Counted from the first letter of the stretch, positions 53,058 to 62,584 are shown. The stretch: DNA of 64,000 nucleotides from Faecalicatena sp. Marseille-Q4148 (GCA_018228665.1 CP073692.1:1934046-1998045); one strand, 5' to 3'. Translations and numbers: made by a program. Notes: generated by a model not told the origin, from the letters alone.

Positions 53058-53897
53058 CTATCCTTTCACTGCGCCGTTTGCCACACCATTTAAAATCTGT
53101 TTCTGGCAAATTACATAAAAGATCAGAATCGGAATCAACGCCAGAATATATGATGCAAATGCCAGATTATAATTTGTTCCAAACTGTGTCTGGAAATTCA
53201 ACTGTGCCAGCGGAAGTGTATTCTGCCCCGTTCCCGCCATAATAACAAGCGGCGTCATCACATCATTCCATGTACCGAGAGCTGTCAGGATTGCAACTGT
53301 TGCGTGCATCGGCATCATCATCGGAAAAATAATCTGCCAGTATGTTTTCCAGGCGCTCGCTCCATCAATATCTGCCGCCTCTTCCAGAGCCTCCGGTATA
53401 TTTTTCAAATACCCTGTATAGAGCAATACATTCATCGGCATATAAAATACGAGATACAAAAGAATTACTCCTGCACGATTTCCAAGTCCCATCTGCGATG
53501 TCTGTTTCACAAGCGGCATCATCAAAATAGAGAACGGAACAAACATTCCACTTACAATATACAAATAAATTACCCGGAAACTTTTCTTTTTTGCCATTCC
53601 TCTTCCAATCACATAGCCGGCAAGCGAATGGATCAGAATTGCCAACACGATTGTCGCAATCGTAATCAGTAAACTATTTCCGAGAGAATGCCAAAAATCT
53701 GTTACTTCCATCGCCTGACGAAAATTTTCTAAACTCCATCTTTCCGGAAACGCCAGTGCCCCGGCCACATCATTCGTCATTTCGCTCGGCTGTTTAAATG
53801 CAATCATAATTGCCATATAAAGAGGGAAGAACACCGTTACTGTTCCAAGCAGCAATACAATCGTTAACATCCAATTTGTTTTTTTCTTTTTTTGCAT
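53058..53897 (-). CDS. Sugar ABC transporter permease, MsmG/MalG-like
   Basis: This 279-residue protein has six transmembrane segments and the EAA loop (EALEEAADIDGASAWKTYWQIIFPMMMP) that contacts the ATPase. It begins one base before the end of the other permease (TAATG overlap), so the two are made together. With its partner and the binding protein it imports raffinose-family oligosaccharides or related sugars, as inferred from the neighbouring enzymes. Confidence 0.94.
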   Translation of the reverse strand: MQKKKKTNWMLTIVLLLGTVTVFFPLYMAIMIAFKQPSEMTNDVAGALAFPERWSLENFRQAMEVTDFWHSLGNSLLITIATIVLAILIHSLAGYVIGRGMAKKKSFRVIYLYIVSGMFVPFSILMMPLVKQTSQMGLGNRAGVILLYLVFYMPMNVLLYTGYLKNIPEALEEAADIDGASAWKTYWQIIFPMMMPMHATVAILTALGTWNDVMTPLVIMAGTGQNTLPLAQLNFQTQFGTNYNLAFASYILALIPILIFYVICQKQILNGVANGAVKG

Positions 53898-54772
53898 TAT
53901 AACTGTTCCTCCTTTTTCCCCATGACCGTCATCTGAAAAATAGAAATCGCCACGATGACAACAAAAAACAGTACCGCATTTGCACTTTGGAATCCAAACT
54001 GACCTCCATCCATACCATTTTTATAAATTAGATAAGAAATAGATTCGGTGCTCTGTGCCGGTCCTCCCTTTGTCAAAGACATAATCTGATCAAATACCAT
54101 CAAAAAATTCTTCGTACTCAATACAAGATTGATTGTCACAAACGGCATTACAAGAGGAAATGTCACCTTCCAGAATTCTTTCCATTTTCCAGCGCCATCC
54201 AACATGCTTGCCTCATAAACATCCGACGGAACTGTTTGCAGACCAGAAATATAAATAATCGTATTCATCGCAACTGCCTGCCACACTCCAACGATCAGCA
54301 CACCGATCCATGCATACTTTTCACTTGCAAGAATACTATCCTGCAGAAATCCGATCTGAAACGCATCTCCGACTGTCGGAAGGATATATGTAAAAATAAA
54401 ACTGAAAATATATCCGATCACAAGTCCTCCAAGAATATTCGGTACAAAATAAATACCGCGAAGCGCACTTTTAAAACGAATTTGACTATTCAGTCCCAGA
54501 GCCATAATCAAACTCAGCGCATTTACAAAAACCGTTCCCACCAGCGCATATTTAAATGTAAACAAATAGCTTTTGCCTACTCTTGCATCCGTAAACAAGT
54601 CGATATAATTCCGCAGTCCTACATATTCATAGGAACCATAGCCTTTATAATTCGTAAAACTATAAACAACTCCTTTTAGCATCGGCAGCGTATTGAACAT
54701 AAAGAACAATAGCACTACCGGTATCACAATTGCCAGAAATGTCTTATCCCGGTTACTCATTTTCTTTTTCAT
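53897..54772 (-). CDS. Sugar ABC transporter permease, MsmF/MalF-like
   Basis: This 291-residue protein has six transmembrane segments and an EAA loop (VYEASMLDGAGKWKEFWKVTFPLVMP). Its ATG overlaps the binding-protein stop (ATGA). It pairs with the MsmG-like permease in the membrane. Confidence 0.94.
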   Translation of the reverse strand: MKKKMSNRDKTFLAIVIPVVLLFFMFNTLPMLKGVVYSFTNYKGYGSYEYVGLRNYIDLFTDARVGKSYLFTFKYALVGTVFVNALSLIMALGLNSQIRFKSALRGIYFVPNILGGLVIGYIFSFIFTYILPTVGDAFQIGFLQDSILASEKYAWIGVLIVGVWQAVAMNTIIYISGLQTVPSDVYEASMLDGAGKWKEFWKVTFPLVMPFVTINLVLSTKNFLMVFDQIMSLTKGGPAQSTESISYLIYKNGMDGGQFGFQSANAVLFFVVIVAISIFQMTVMGKKEEQL

Positions 54773-56067
54773 TGCGCATCCTCCATCTCTTTTTGATACT
54801 CCTGTACTTTGCGGATCAAATCTCTGTTATAGCGTTTCCATTCCGTATCAAACCGTTCCAGAAATTTATCTGTCGCATCCTCACTTTCATCCAGCAGATA
54901 CGTCTGGATCATCGCATCCACACTCATCTCACTCGGATAGTGATGGTCTTGAAAATCTGCCATTTTATCATTCTCAATATAATCCCTCATTCCCTCCAGT
55001 TCATTCGGAATCGTAAATGCACCTTCTTTACAGGCAATACCGCCCTGATCTTCCAAATAGATCTGAATCACTTCATCTTCATACAGAAAACGAAGCACTT
55101 CATAGACTGCCTCCTTCTGTTCTGTATTTTTCATAACACAAAACTGAAGGTCGATTCCTGAATTCAATACATTTTCCTCCACTGAAGAATTTGCCGGAAA
55201 CACAAATGAATCAATCTCCATCTCGGGATTCACTGACCGGATCTGAGGAATTGCATAGCTTCCGATCGGATACATAGCAGATTCCCCCCTGGCAAATGCA
55301 GTGCAGGCATCATTATAGCTATAGGCATACGGATTCGGTTCTGCATATGCGAGAAGTTTTTTTATTTTCTCAGCTGTTTCCCGATAAGCCATTGCAAATG
55401 TTGTCTCACCTTGATTTACCTGGCTGCAAGTATCCGAATCGGCAAGACCAACCGCCAGAGCGTTCCACGGTGCCAGACACGTCCACACATCTTTAAAACC
55501 GAAATACAGCGGCTGTATCCCACTGCTTTGAATCTGATCACACAACTCAGTAAATTCTTCCCATGTTTCCGGAATTTCCCAACCATGTTCCCGAAACATC
55601 TCTTTGTTATAGAGGATTCCAGCCGCATTTGCCGCATATGGAAGTGCATAAACGCCTTCCCTCGGAGCAAACTCCAGTTCTTTATCCATTTCAAGATAGG
55701 ACTCTTTTACCTTGTCTAGTTCTTCCAACTCTGAAATATCAAGAAATAGATCCGCATCCAAAAAATTGGAATAATTAATATCCCCTCCGATTCCGATAAT
55801 GTCCGGGTAATCTTCCCGGATAAATCTTGTTTTCAAAATCGTCATTGCCTCATTCGGAGAAGAAATCGTCAGATGGATATCTTCATGCGTTTCATTAAAT
55901 TGTTCTTCAATTTTTTCAAACGCTTCTACCGCTTCCTGTTTATAACACACCATCTCGACTTCTGTCTGATCACTTGAAGTTTTCTCTTCACATCCTACAA
56001 GACATGCCATTCCAAGCACAGCTCCCATGATCAGAGAGAACCTTCCGACAACCTTTCTTTTTGACAT
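54769..56067 (-). CDS. Sugar-binding lipoprotein, MsmE-like
   Basis: This 432-residue family 1 extracellular solute-binding protein has a lipoprotein signal with lipobox LVGC (Cys about 26), so it is tethered to the outer face of the membrane. The mature part has the two-lobed binding fold (DIIGIGGDINYSNFLDADLFLDIS, VYALPYAANAAGILYNKEMF). It is the first gene of the operon and delivers sugar to the permeases. Confidence 0.94.
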   Translation of the reverse strand: MSKRKVVGRFSLIMGAVLGMACLVGCEEKTSSDQTEVEMVCYKQEAVEAFEKIEEQFNETHEDIHLTISSPNEAMTILKTRFIREDYPDIIGIGGDINYSNFLDADLFLDISELEELDKVKESYLEMDKELEFAPREGVYALPYAANAAGILYNKEMFREHGWEIPETWEEFTELCDQIQSSGIQPLYFGFKDVWTCLAPWNALAVGLADSDTCSQVNQGETTFAMAYRETAEKIKKLLAYAEPNPYAYSYNDACTAFARGESAMYPIGSYAIPQIRSVNPEMEIDSFVFPANSSVEENVLNSGIDLQFCVMKNTEQKEAVYEVLRFLYEDEVIQIYLEDQGGIACKEGAFTIPNELEGMRDYIENDKMADFQDHHYPSEMSVDAMIQTYLLDESEDATDKFLERFDTEWKRYNRDLIRKVQEYQKEMEDAQ

Positions 56068-56132
56068 ATCACAAGCTCCTTTCGTATTGTTTTTTCTTCC
56101 GTTTTCATCAAACTAATAGTAACATACCTTTA

Positions 56133-56196
56133 TGCTATCAGAAAATAGCAGTATTTTTCTTGTTTTATACCACAATACAACTTTTTATGTTATAAT
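56133..56196. promoter_or_regulatory. Divergent control region of the sugar operon
   Basis: TGCTAT-6 nt-ATAGCA (56133-56150) is an inverted repeat that could bind the AraC activator. On the plus strand an extended -10 box TGT-TATAAT ends at 56196, 46 nt before the regulator start. The operon promoter on the other strand is less clear. Confidence 0.5.
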
Positions 56197-56241
56197 AGCA
56201 ATTAAAGACGCATTAAGGTATATTTGCTGAAAGGAGCCATT

Positions 56242-57090
56242 ATGAGCAATATATTTTTTCATATTTTTCCCCATGAAAATTTTATTGATCTTGGTATGTA
56301 TCAGTATGGATATGAACAGTGTGACCCCGGTCATTCCTTTGGTCCCGTGGCCAGAAACCACTATCTTTTCCACTATATTATTTCCGGAACCGGAACACTG
56401 ATGGCCGATGATACAAAAGGGATTACCCAGACGTATTCCATCAAAAGCGGACAGGGCTTTCTCATTTTTCCAGGACAGATCACAACTTACTATGCTGATG
56501 AAAAACTTCCCTGGGAATATGTCTGGATTGAATTTGATGGTCTGAAAGTAAAAGAAATGCTTCAAGTAACCGCTCTTTCCCCGGATAGTCCTGTTTATCG
56601 CTCTCACTCAAAAGATCTGCGGGAAGAAATGATGAAAGAAATGCTCTACATCACACATCATACAGAGGAATCTCCTTTCCATTTGATCGGACATTTATAT
56701 CTCTTTCTTGATTATTTAATCCAGTCCTCGAAACGGACCGAATCTATTTCTTCAAGCAAAATGAGCGACTATTACATTAAAGAAGCTATCCACTATATTG
56801 AGCAGAATTTTCAAAACGATATTTCCATCGAAGAGATCGCTTCTGTCTGCGGAATTAATCGAAGTTATTTTGGGAAAATATTTAAGAAATCCATCGGACG
56901 TTCTCCTCAGGAATTTTTGATGCATTACAGAATGTTAAAAGCTGCCGAATTGCTAAAGCTGACATCACTTTCTATCGCAGAAATCGGCTCTGCTGTTGGC
57001 TACGAGAATCAGCTGCACTTTTCTCGTGCCTTCAAAACAATATACGGTGTCTCCCCAAGAGAATGGAGAAATCACCAAAAACAAAAATAA
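56242..57090 (+). CDS. msmR: AraC-family activator of the sugar operon, MsmR-like
   Basis: This 282-residue protein begins at 56242 after AAAGGAG. It has an N-terminal cupin sensor (RNHYLFHYIISGTGTL, FLIFPGQITTYY) and C-terminal helix-turn-helix pairs (SIEEIASVCGINRSYFGKIFKKSIG and LSIAEIGSAVGYENQLHFSRAFKTIYG). The divergent position next to the binding-protein gene is that of MsmR/RafR, which activates the operon when melibiose, raffinose or similar sugars are present. An IS1182 element begins 5 nt after its stop. Confidence 0.93.
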   Translation: MSNIFFHIFPHENFIDLGMYQYGYEQCDPGHSFGPVARNHYLFHYIISGTGTLMADDTKGITQTYSIKSGQGFLIFPGQITTYYADEKLPWEYVWIEFDGLKVKEMLQVTALSPDSPVYRSHSKDLREEMMKEMLYITHHTEESPFHLIGHLYLFLDYLIQSSKRTESISSSKMSDYYIKEAIHYIEQNFQNDISIEEIASVCGINRSYFGKIFKKSIGRSPQEFLMHYRMLKAAELLKLTSLSIAEIGSAVGYENQLHFSRAFKTIYGVSPREWRNHQKQK

Positions 57091-57125
57091 GAATAAAGGG
57101 GCTGTCGGGAAATGATAGTTCCAAA

Positions 57126-57165
57126 CAGGGGCAGATTTGACTTGTATGAGTCAAACCTGCCCCTG
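57126..57165 (+). terminator. Large hairpin near the left IS end
   Basis: CAGGGGCAG and TTTGACT pair with AGTCAAA and CTGCCCCTG with one mismatch and a 6-nt loop. No T run follows, but the stem should block ribosomes or polymerase coming from outside. Confidence 0.6.
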
Positions 57166-57219
57166 AAACTTTTCCATAAAAAGAGAAAAAGATGGCTAAC
57201 GACAACCATCATTTTCTCC

Positions 57220-57239
57220 GTTCCATGTTATAATGGAAC
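57220..57239 (+). promoter_or_regulatory. Transposase promoter inside a palindrome
   Basis: TATAAT (57229-57234, extended by TGT) ends only 6 nt before the transposase ATG, so transcription should begin at or next to the start codon. GTTCCAT (57220-57226) and ATGGAAC (57233-57239) form a perfect 7-bp inverted repeat around the -10 box. Confidence 0.6.
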
Positions 57240-57240
57240 T

Positions 57241-58995
57241 ATGCTAAACAAAGACTATTATAACGATTTTTTTGAATTAGGGCAACAGAAAATTAACTTC
57301 AGTTTCTTCGAATTGTGTTTACCAGACGACGATCCAGTCTATACCCTGAAAAAAGTGATGGAGGAGTTAGATTTTTCTGGCTTATTAGCCAATTGTTCTG
57401 ATAAGGGAAGAACCGGGTACAACCCAATCATGATGTATGCTGTAGTTACTTACGCAAACATGCGTGGGATAAGAGCTGTTGACCGTATTGTAGAATTATG
57501 TGAAAGAGATCTCGCCTTTATCTGGCTTACGAAAGGTCAGAAGCCGAAACGGGATGCTTTTTATGACTTCAAGAATAAGAAACTGACCGCTGATGTACTG
57601 GATGAGCTGAATTATCAGTTTCTTCGTCGCCTGCAAAAAGAAGGATTCATCACACTAAAAAATCTTTTTATTGACGGTACAAAAATAGAAGCCAATGCGA
57701 ACCGTTATACGTTTGTCTGGAGAGGAACAATCAATTATCATCTTGCAGGACTACTGGATACTATTGATTTATTGTATCAAAAGTATAACGTTTTGATTGA
57801 TGAAAATGAGTATGGCATCAAATATGACATTCCCCATGCACATATATTCGTGATCGAAGGAATGGAGAAAGTACGGGATGTCATTGAAAAGAACCGAAAA
57901 AGAAAACTGACAAAACATAAAAAGTTATCCAATAATACAATCATAGAGATTGACAATTGTTCTCCGTTGGAGATACTGAAGCTCCAAAAAAATCTGATAC
58001 AGATAGCAGAACAGGAACAGATTACATTTGTTTATGGAAAAGGAAAAAGAAAATCGGAAATCCAGCAGCTTTACGAAGAATTGGAAGCCTGTGGTGAACG
58101 TCTTATGGGATATAAAGAGTGTTTTGAGATCATGGGAACAGACAGAAACAGTTATTCCAAAACAGATCTGGAAGCTACTTTTATGCGGATGAAAGAGGAT
58201 CATATGCTGAACGGGCAATTAAAAGCGGCATATAATGTTCAGATTGCAGTAGAGAATTATTTCATTGTCCAGACTTATGTCAGCAATGATCGGACAGATT
58301 ATAATGCGTTGATTCCGGTTTTGGAAAAACATCAAAAAGCATTTGGGGATATTCTTGAGGAAGTGACAGCAGATAGCGGGTATTGCAGCGAAAGAAACCT
58401 ACTGTACTTAAAAGAACATAAAATCTCCAGCTATATCAAGCTGCAGGATCATGAAAAACGGAAAACACGTGCGTATACAGAAGAAATCGGAAAGTATTAC
58501 AACATGAAAACGCAGATATTTGAAGATGAGTTGTATTATATTTGCCATGACGGAAGAGAATTGCATCATATCCGAACAGAAACAAAAGCACAGACTGGTT
58601 ATACACAAACCTTTGAAGTGTATGGATGTGCAGACTGCAGTGGTTGTGAACATAAAGCAAAATGTCTCTATAAATATGATGCCGAAAAAGATAGAGAGAA
58701 AAATAAAGTGATGAAGATCAACGAACAATGGGAATCTTTGAAAGAAGAATCCCATAAAAACATCCAGAGTGAGAAAGGGATCTTAAATCGTCAGATTCGT
58801 TCCATCCAGACAGAGGGACATTTTGGAGACATTAAAGAAAATGACAGTTTCCGCCGATTCAATTACCGGACATCCGAAAAAGTATATAAAGAATTCATGC
58901 TGTATGCGATTGGAAGAAATATAAATAAATACCATCGTTTTCTTCATGAAAAAATCCAAAAATTTGAGAAAAAAATCGAAGAAACAGTTGCTTAG
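57241..58995 (+). CDS. IS1182-family transposase
   Basis: This 584-residue protein has an N-terminal domain with GYNPIMMYAVVTYANMRGIR. The DDE triad lies in FIDGTKIEANANR (Asp), VTADSGYCSERN (Asp) and GHFGDIKENDSF (Glu), with a cysteine cluster (CADCSGCEHKAKC) before the last part. The frame is open further upstream but the ATG at 57241 fits the family. No ribosome site precedes it, in line with a leaderless message. Confidence 0.93.
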   Translation: MLNKDYYNDFFELGQQKINFSFFELCLPDDDPVYTLKKVMEELDFSGLLANCSDKGRTGYNPIMMYAVVTYANMRGIRAVDRIVELCERDLAFIWLTKGQKPKRDAFYDFKNKKLTADVLDELNYQFLRRLQKEGFITLKNLFIDGTKIEANANRYTFVWRGTINYHLAGLLDTIDLLYQKYNVLIDENEYGIKYDIPHAHIFVIEGMEKVRDVIEKNRKRKLTKHKKLSNNTIIEIDNCSPLEILKLQKNLIQIAEQEQITFVYGKGKRKSEIQQLYEELEACGERLMGYKECFEIMGTDRNSYSKTDLEATFMRMKEDHMLNGQLKAAYNVQIAVENYFIVQTYVSNDRTDYNALIPVLEKHQKAFGDILEEVTADSGYCSERNLLYLKEHKISSYIKLQDHEKRKTRAYTEEIGKYYNMKTQIFEDELYYICHDGRELHHIRTETKAQTGYTQTFEVYGCADCSGCEHKAKCLYKYDAEKDREKNKVMKINEQWESLKEESHKNIQSEKGILNRQIRSIQTEGHFGDIKENDSFRRFNYRTSEKVYKEFMLYAIGRNINKYHRFLHEKIQKFEKKIEETVA

Positions 58996-59060
58996 AAAAT
59001 GTGTACGTTTAAATATGCAGGTTGAGGGGTTTTTGTGCCCAAAAATACATACGAAAAAGA

Positions 59061-59129
59061 CAAAATACGAATCTCTCATAGAAGATCAGGTGCGAAAAAC
59101 ACTGATTTCTAAAGGAGATTCGTATTTTG
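59061..59129. repeat. Long inverted repeat near the right IS end
   Basis: CAAAATACGAATCTC (59061-59075) and GAGATTCGTATTTTG (59115-59129) are a perfect 15-bp inverted repeat, with further pairing inside. It probably works as a transcription barrier or terminator downstream of the transposase. Confidence 0.75.
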
Positions 59130-59204
59130 AGATTTAGAGCCTAAAAATCGGTATTAACCGACAGCCCCTTATATTTGAGTTAATATTCTGATTACAGATT
59201 ATAA

Positions 59205-59258
59205 TTACTCAATGATTGTAGCAACTTTTCCTGATCCTACTGTACGTCCGCCTTCACG
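59205..59258 (-). pseudogene. tuf: Orphan 3' tail of tuf (elongation factor Tu)
   Basis: The minus strand encodes REGGRTVGSGKVATIIE followed by a stop, the last 17 residues of EF-Tu. Upstream of the arginine codon (above 59258) the sequence no longer matches EF-Tu and leads into the defence-gene region. It is either an attachment-site duplicate of an element inserted in tuf, or a remnant of a displaced gene. An intact tuf must exist elsewhere. Confidence 0.8.
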
Positions 59259-59312
59259 ATATCAGAATGGCGTGTTGCAGAGGCTAAATGGTTATTTTTC
59301 GTTCATTTTGTG

Positions 59313-59334
59313 CCAAAAAATGCGAATTTTTCGC
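59313..59334 (-). terminator. Terminator after the DUF262 gene
   Basis: GCGAA-TTT-TTCGC (59322-59334) is a short stem followed by ATTTTTTG on the minus strand. The rest of 59259-59376 shows nothing recognisable. Confidence 0.6.
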
Positions 59335-59376
59335 TGTGTCCGTGTGGTTTTTGAAGATTTTGTTATCATGGTGTTA

Positions 59377-61092
59377 TCACTGTTTTTTCTTTTTGCCCTG
59401 ATTACCTATTTGTTCTAATTCCAATATATTATTATAAACTAATTTCGCCAAATATTTTGTTCTTTGCGAAGGATTAAATTCTTTTCCAGCATAACGCTGT
59501 TTTATCCCTCTTGCTGTACTAAAATTCGATTGCTCGTACAAATCATATTTTTCTTCCAACTTTTTGTCTTTACATAATCCATTTAATCTGCTTTCTAGTG
59601 GTATCATATTACCTATATGAGCGTTAGCCTCTCCTTGTGAATCCGGCAAAATATGTTCTATTGTAAATTCAGTAATACCAAATCTTTGCGAGACAAATTT
59701 CTCTATGATTTCCAATGTTAACTTTACTCTTTCCTTATCTTTGGAATTTCTAAAAATTTCTGTATGATTGGACCAGCCCAAATTGTTAAACGACATTTCA
59801 AACCATTCATAGCTTGGTATTTTTTTCTTCAATATTCCACCAAACTCTAATAACTTTTCATCTGAGTAGTCACTTTCAAGTGTACAAGCATATTCAATTA
59901 TTGTATCACGCAAATTATTAGATTTTTCCTTTCCAATAATAGTATAGCATACAAAGAAATTATATAAATATTCCAAAGTCTGTTTATACAAAGATTCACT
60001 TAATTTTCCTAATTCCCTTTGATGTAACAAGCTTAATAACAATGGTCTGAATTGCTCTTGTCTCTTGCTTTTAAAGAAAGAATATATTCTAAATTCATAA
60101 TCTAGACAATTCCCATCATCCCCTATTGTTGGTTTTATAAACTTACAATAATACTTTGCCTTTACTAATATGTCATCCAACAGATTATTGACATTTGTTC
60201 CCTTAGTTTTTTTCTGTATTATGCGATATGTTGACATTCCATCAATAATGCCATATTTATGCCACACATACTGATTTATAAATTTCTTTATGTACGCGCC
60301 TAACTCTCGTTCCATCTCTTCCCATTTTTCTTTTGCGGAATCTCTATTTTCTACTGGTTCAATATATCTCATTATATAATTCTTTAACAACTCATACTGT
60401 TCCAGTTCTTGTCCTCTCGCATTCAATATTTCAAAAATAGTGTAAGAATCTTCTTCTGTTGACGAAATAATACTAACCAAAACCATTTCAATAATTGCGT
60501 CTCTTATTTCTAAAAGTTTTTCATTCGCATTATCTTTTTCTTTTTCTAATTCATCATGAATTGATTTATAGAAAAATTTAATCGCTTCTCCAATTTTCTT
60601 ATCTTTAGCTGGTGATAATATGCATGAATTCACTAATGCATCTATTGTTATATTTTCATTGCTGTTAAGCTCTACTATTCTATTTGTAATTTTTTCTAAA
60701 GACAAATGATAATCCGAAGTTAATATCGGCATTTTTTGGTTTCTGTTGTTCGTGGTCATCACATAATCAATGGTTCCCAAAAATTCGTCCTGCATTTTTC
60801 TCTCAACAAATAATTTCATTATTGCTATCAATATTAACGTAATTGTTGTTATCCTTTGTTGTCCGTCAATAATAGTATATCTAGCTATACCTTCTTTTTT
60901 GCCTTCATCCTTTAAAACAATGCTCCCTAAAAAATGTGCTTTTTTTCCAGACCTGCATGAGAAAAGTATATCCTCTAACAGCTCATCCCAATTATCCTTC
61001 TCCCATACATATCTTCTCTGATTTCTTGGAACCGAAAAAACAACTTTATTTAATAATTCTCCAACCGTTTCATCTTTTGCCTCAAATGCCAT
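59377..61092 (-). CDS. GmrSD-like DUF262/DUF1524 protein
   Basis: This 571-residue protein has an N-terminal DUF262 domain with VPRNQRRYVWEKDNW and the nucleotide-binding motif DGQQR (76-80). Its C-terminal DUF1524 domain has the His-Me-finger motif TIEHILPDS...HIGNMIPLESRLNG. GmrSD enzymes of this layout are type IV restriction systems that use nucleotides and cut DNA carrying modified bases. Related proteins also act with other restriction systems. It is 29 nt downstream of the methyltransferase gene, in the same operon orientation. Its target cannot be read from the sequence. Confidence 0.87.
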   Translation of the reverse strand: MAFEAKDETVGELLNKVVFSVPRNQRRYVWEKDNWDELLEDILFSCRSGKKAHFLGSIVLKDEGKKEGIARYTIIDGQQRITTITLILIAIMKLFVERKMQDEFLGTIDYVMTTNNRNQKMPILTSDYHLSLEKITNRIVELNSNENITIDALVNSCILSPAKDKKIGEAIKFFYKSIHDELEKEKDNANEKLLEIRDAIIEMVLVSIISSTEEDSYTIFEILNARGQELEQYELLKNYIMRYIEPVENRDSAKEKWEEMERELGAYIKKFINQYVWHKYGIIDGMSTYRIIQKKTKGTNVNNLLDDILVKAKYYCKFIKPTIGDDGNCLDYEFRIYSFFKSKRQEQFRPLLLSLLHQRELGKLSESLYKQTLEYLYNFFVCYTIIGKEKSNNLRDTIIEYACTLESDYSDEKLLEFGGILKKKIPSYEWFEMSFNNLGWSNHTEIFRNSKDKERVKLTLEIIEKFVSQRFGITEFTIEHILPDSQGEANAHIGNMIPLESRLNGLCKDKKLEEKYDLYEQSNFSTARGIKQRYAGKEFNPSQRTKYLAKLVYNNILELEQIGNQGKKKKQ

Positions 61093-61121
61093 AATTCAAC
61101 CTTCTCCTATCACTAGCAATG

Positions 61122-62507
61122 TTATTCATTCTCAAATATCTGATCCAACGTCTTCTCCATATCCTCAACCAAATTAACCACCAACGCATTTCCCATCATA
61201 AATCTACGTTTTCTTAGTGGCATTTCCACTGTTTCATTATTAACCAGGCAATATTTCGTATGATCAGTAGGGAATCCCTGAATACGTTCTGCTTCTGTAG
61301 CTGTAAGCAATCTTACTCTTCCAGTCATCTTGTCTTTCACAATATGCGTAGTTCTACTAAATCCACCTTCTGATGTGAGCATTGTACGTGCTGGTTTGTC
61401 CTCTTGATCAATCATAGAAATTGCACCCTCAGAGAATACATATTCATGACCAGTAGAACTTGTACGCAACAATTTTTTTGCACCTTTCAGATACTGCCAA
61501 GTCTGCCTATCTTCTTTTGGAAGACGTTGCTCTGTTTCATCACTATGTGTCACAGACGAATCTGTATAATATAATTTTTCTTCTGGAATGAAGTACTGCT
61601 CTTCGACTTCTCCAGTCTCCATAACATCTCCTAATGTTATTTGTTTTCCATGATAATTCGGTACAGTTTTTATTGTATAGATTACTCCTTCCTTCATTAT
61701 TCCAGAATTTTCAAATACACATTGAAATGTATCTGATACTTCTCCCACTTCTGCTGGAAATTCCTTAACTTTCATCTTAGCATTTTCCGCTCTATTTACA
61801 GAAAATGTTTTTGCGAAAAATCCATCTTCCAGAACTGCCTTTTCCATACATTCTATTTTTTTATCTTCTTCCAATTTCTCAGTATACTGAATTTCTTTCA
61901 AAATTCTATCCGCATATTTTGTATCATTTTTATAAGCAAAAATAAATGTTCGGCGTCTTCTCTGCTGATATCCATATTCCGCAGCGTTAATCACTCGCCA
62001 TTCTACGGTATAACCTTCATCTCTAAAACATGCAAGAATCACACCAAAATCTCTACCTCTTTGTTTAGCTGGGGATTTCAATAATCTGTCTACATTTTCT
62101 AATAATACAAATGGTGGTTTCTTTGCTTCCAATGTTTCACGTATCGACCACCACAGAATTCCTTTTTTCCCTTCAAGTCCTTTAGACGTAGCCAACGACG
62201 ATGCTACTGAATAATCCTGACACGGAAATCCTCCGACCAACAAATTGAAGTCTGGAAGTGTTGTTTTATCCACATCTTCAATATTGTAGTTCGTAGTATC
62301 TTCACCATTTTTATCTAATCTTGTTCCAAATCGATATACATAACAGTCATGTGCGTACTGTGTACTTTTCTCTGCCGGCTCCCACTGACTAAACCAAACT
62401 GTATCCCATTTTTCTTCTTTACCATAATCTTCCGCTGTTCTTATATTATTAAGTCCACATCTAAAGCCACCTACTCCGGCAAACAATTCGCAAACTGTTT
62501 TCTTCAC
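61122..62507 (-). CDS. DNA cytosine-5 methyltransferase
   Basis: This 461-residue protein starts with GTG at 62507 after GAGG. It has motif I (LFAGVGGF), motif IV with the catalytic cysteine (GGFPCQDYS, Cys96), motif VI (LLENVDRLL), motif VIII (YGYQQRRRRTFIFAY) and motifs IX-X near the C-terminus. The region between motifs VIII and IX is the target-recognition domain. With a Sau3AI-family nuclease beside it, GATC with C5-methylcytosine is the predicted target, by analogy with M.Sau3AI. Its promoter carries a GATC-centred palindrome. Confidence 0.93.
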   Translation of the reverse strand: MKKTVCELFAGVGGFRCGLNNIRTAEDYGKEEKWDTVWFSQWEPAEKSTQYAHDCYVYRFGTRLDKNGEDTTNYNIEDVDKTTLPDFNLLVGGFPCQDYSVASSLATSKGLEGKKGILWWSIRETLEAKKPPFVLLENVDRLLKSPAKQRGRDFGVILACFRDEGYTVEWRVINAAEYGYQQRRRRTFIFAYKNDTKYADRILKEIQYTEKLEEDKKIECMEKAVLEDGFFAKTFSVNRAENAKMKVKEFPAEVGEVSDTFQCVFENSGIMKEGVIYTIKTVPNYHGKQITLGDVMETGEVEEQYFIPEEKLYYTDSSVTHSDETEQRLPKEDRQTWQYLKGAKKLLRTSSTGHEYVFSEGAISMIDQEDKPARTMLTSEGGFSRTTHIVKDKMTGRVRLLTATEAERIQGFPTDHTKYCLVNNETVEMPLRKRRFMMGNALVVNLVEDMEKTLDQIFENE

Positions 62508-62533
62508 TTTTCTTACCTCTTCTTCTCTTATTC

Positions 62534-62584
62534 GAACGATCGTTCTTATATATATTATATCATTTTTAACATATTGTAAAGATC
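62534..62584 (-). promoter_or_regulatory. Methyltransferase promoter bracketed by GATC sites
   Basis: TATAAT (62554-62559, extended by TGA) is the -10 box. A perfect 12-bp palindrome GAACGATCGTTC (62534-62545) covers the expected start of transcription, and a second GATC lies at 62581-62584 next to the -35 region. Methylation of these sites by the encoded enzyme may feed back on expression. Confidence 0.6.

Larger units (their letters stand above)
57096..59170 (+). mobile_element. IS1182-family insertion sequence, complete
   Basis: The ends AAGGGGCTGTCGG (57096-57108) and CCGACAGCCCCTT (59158-59170) are perfect 13-bp inverted repeats. The element is about 2.07 kb with one intact transposase gene and a large hairpin near each end. 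A short ATA next to each end (57093-57095, 59171-59173) may be the target duplication, but this is not certain. Confidence 0.9.

Noticed and set aside
59212..59418. Plus-strand frame of 68 codons between the IS and the DUF262 gene
   Set aside because: It is antisense to the EF-Tu tail, which explains its first part.
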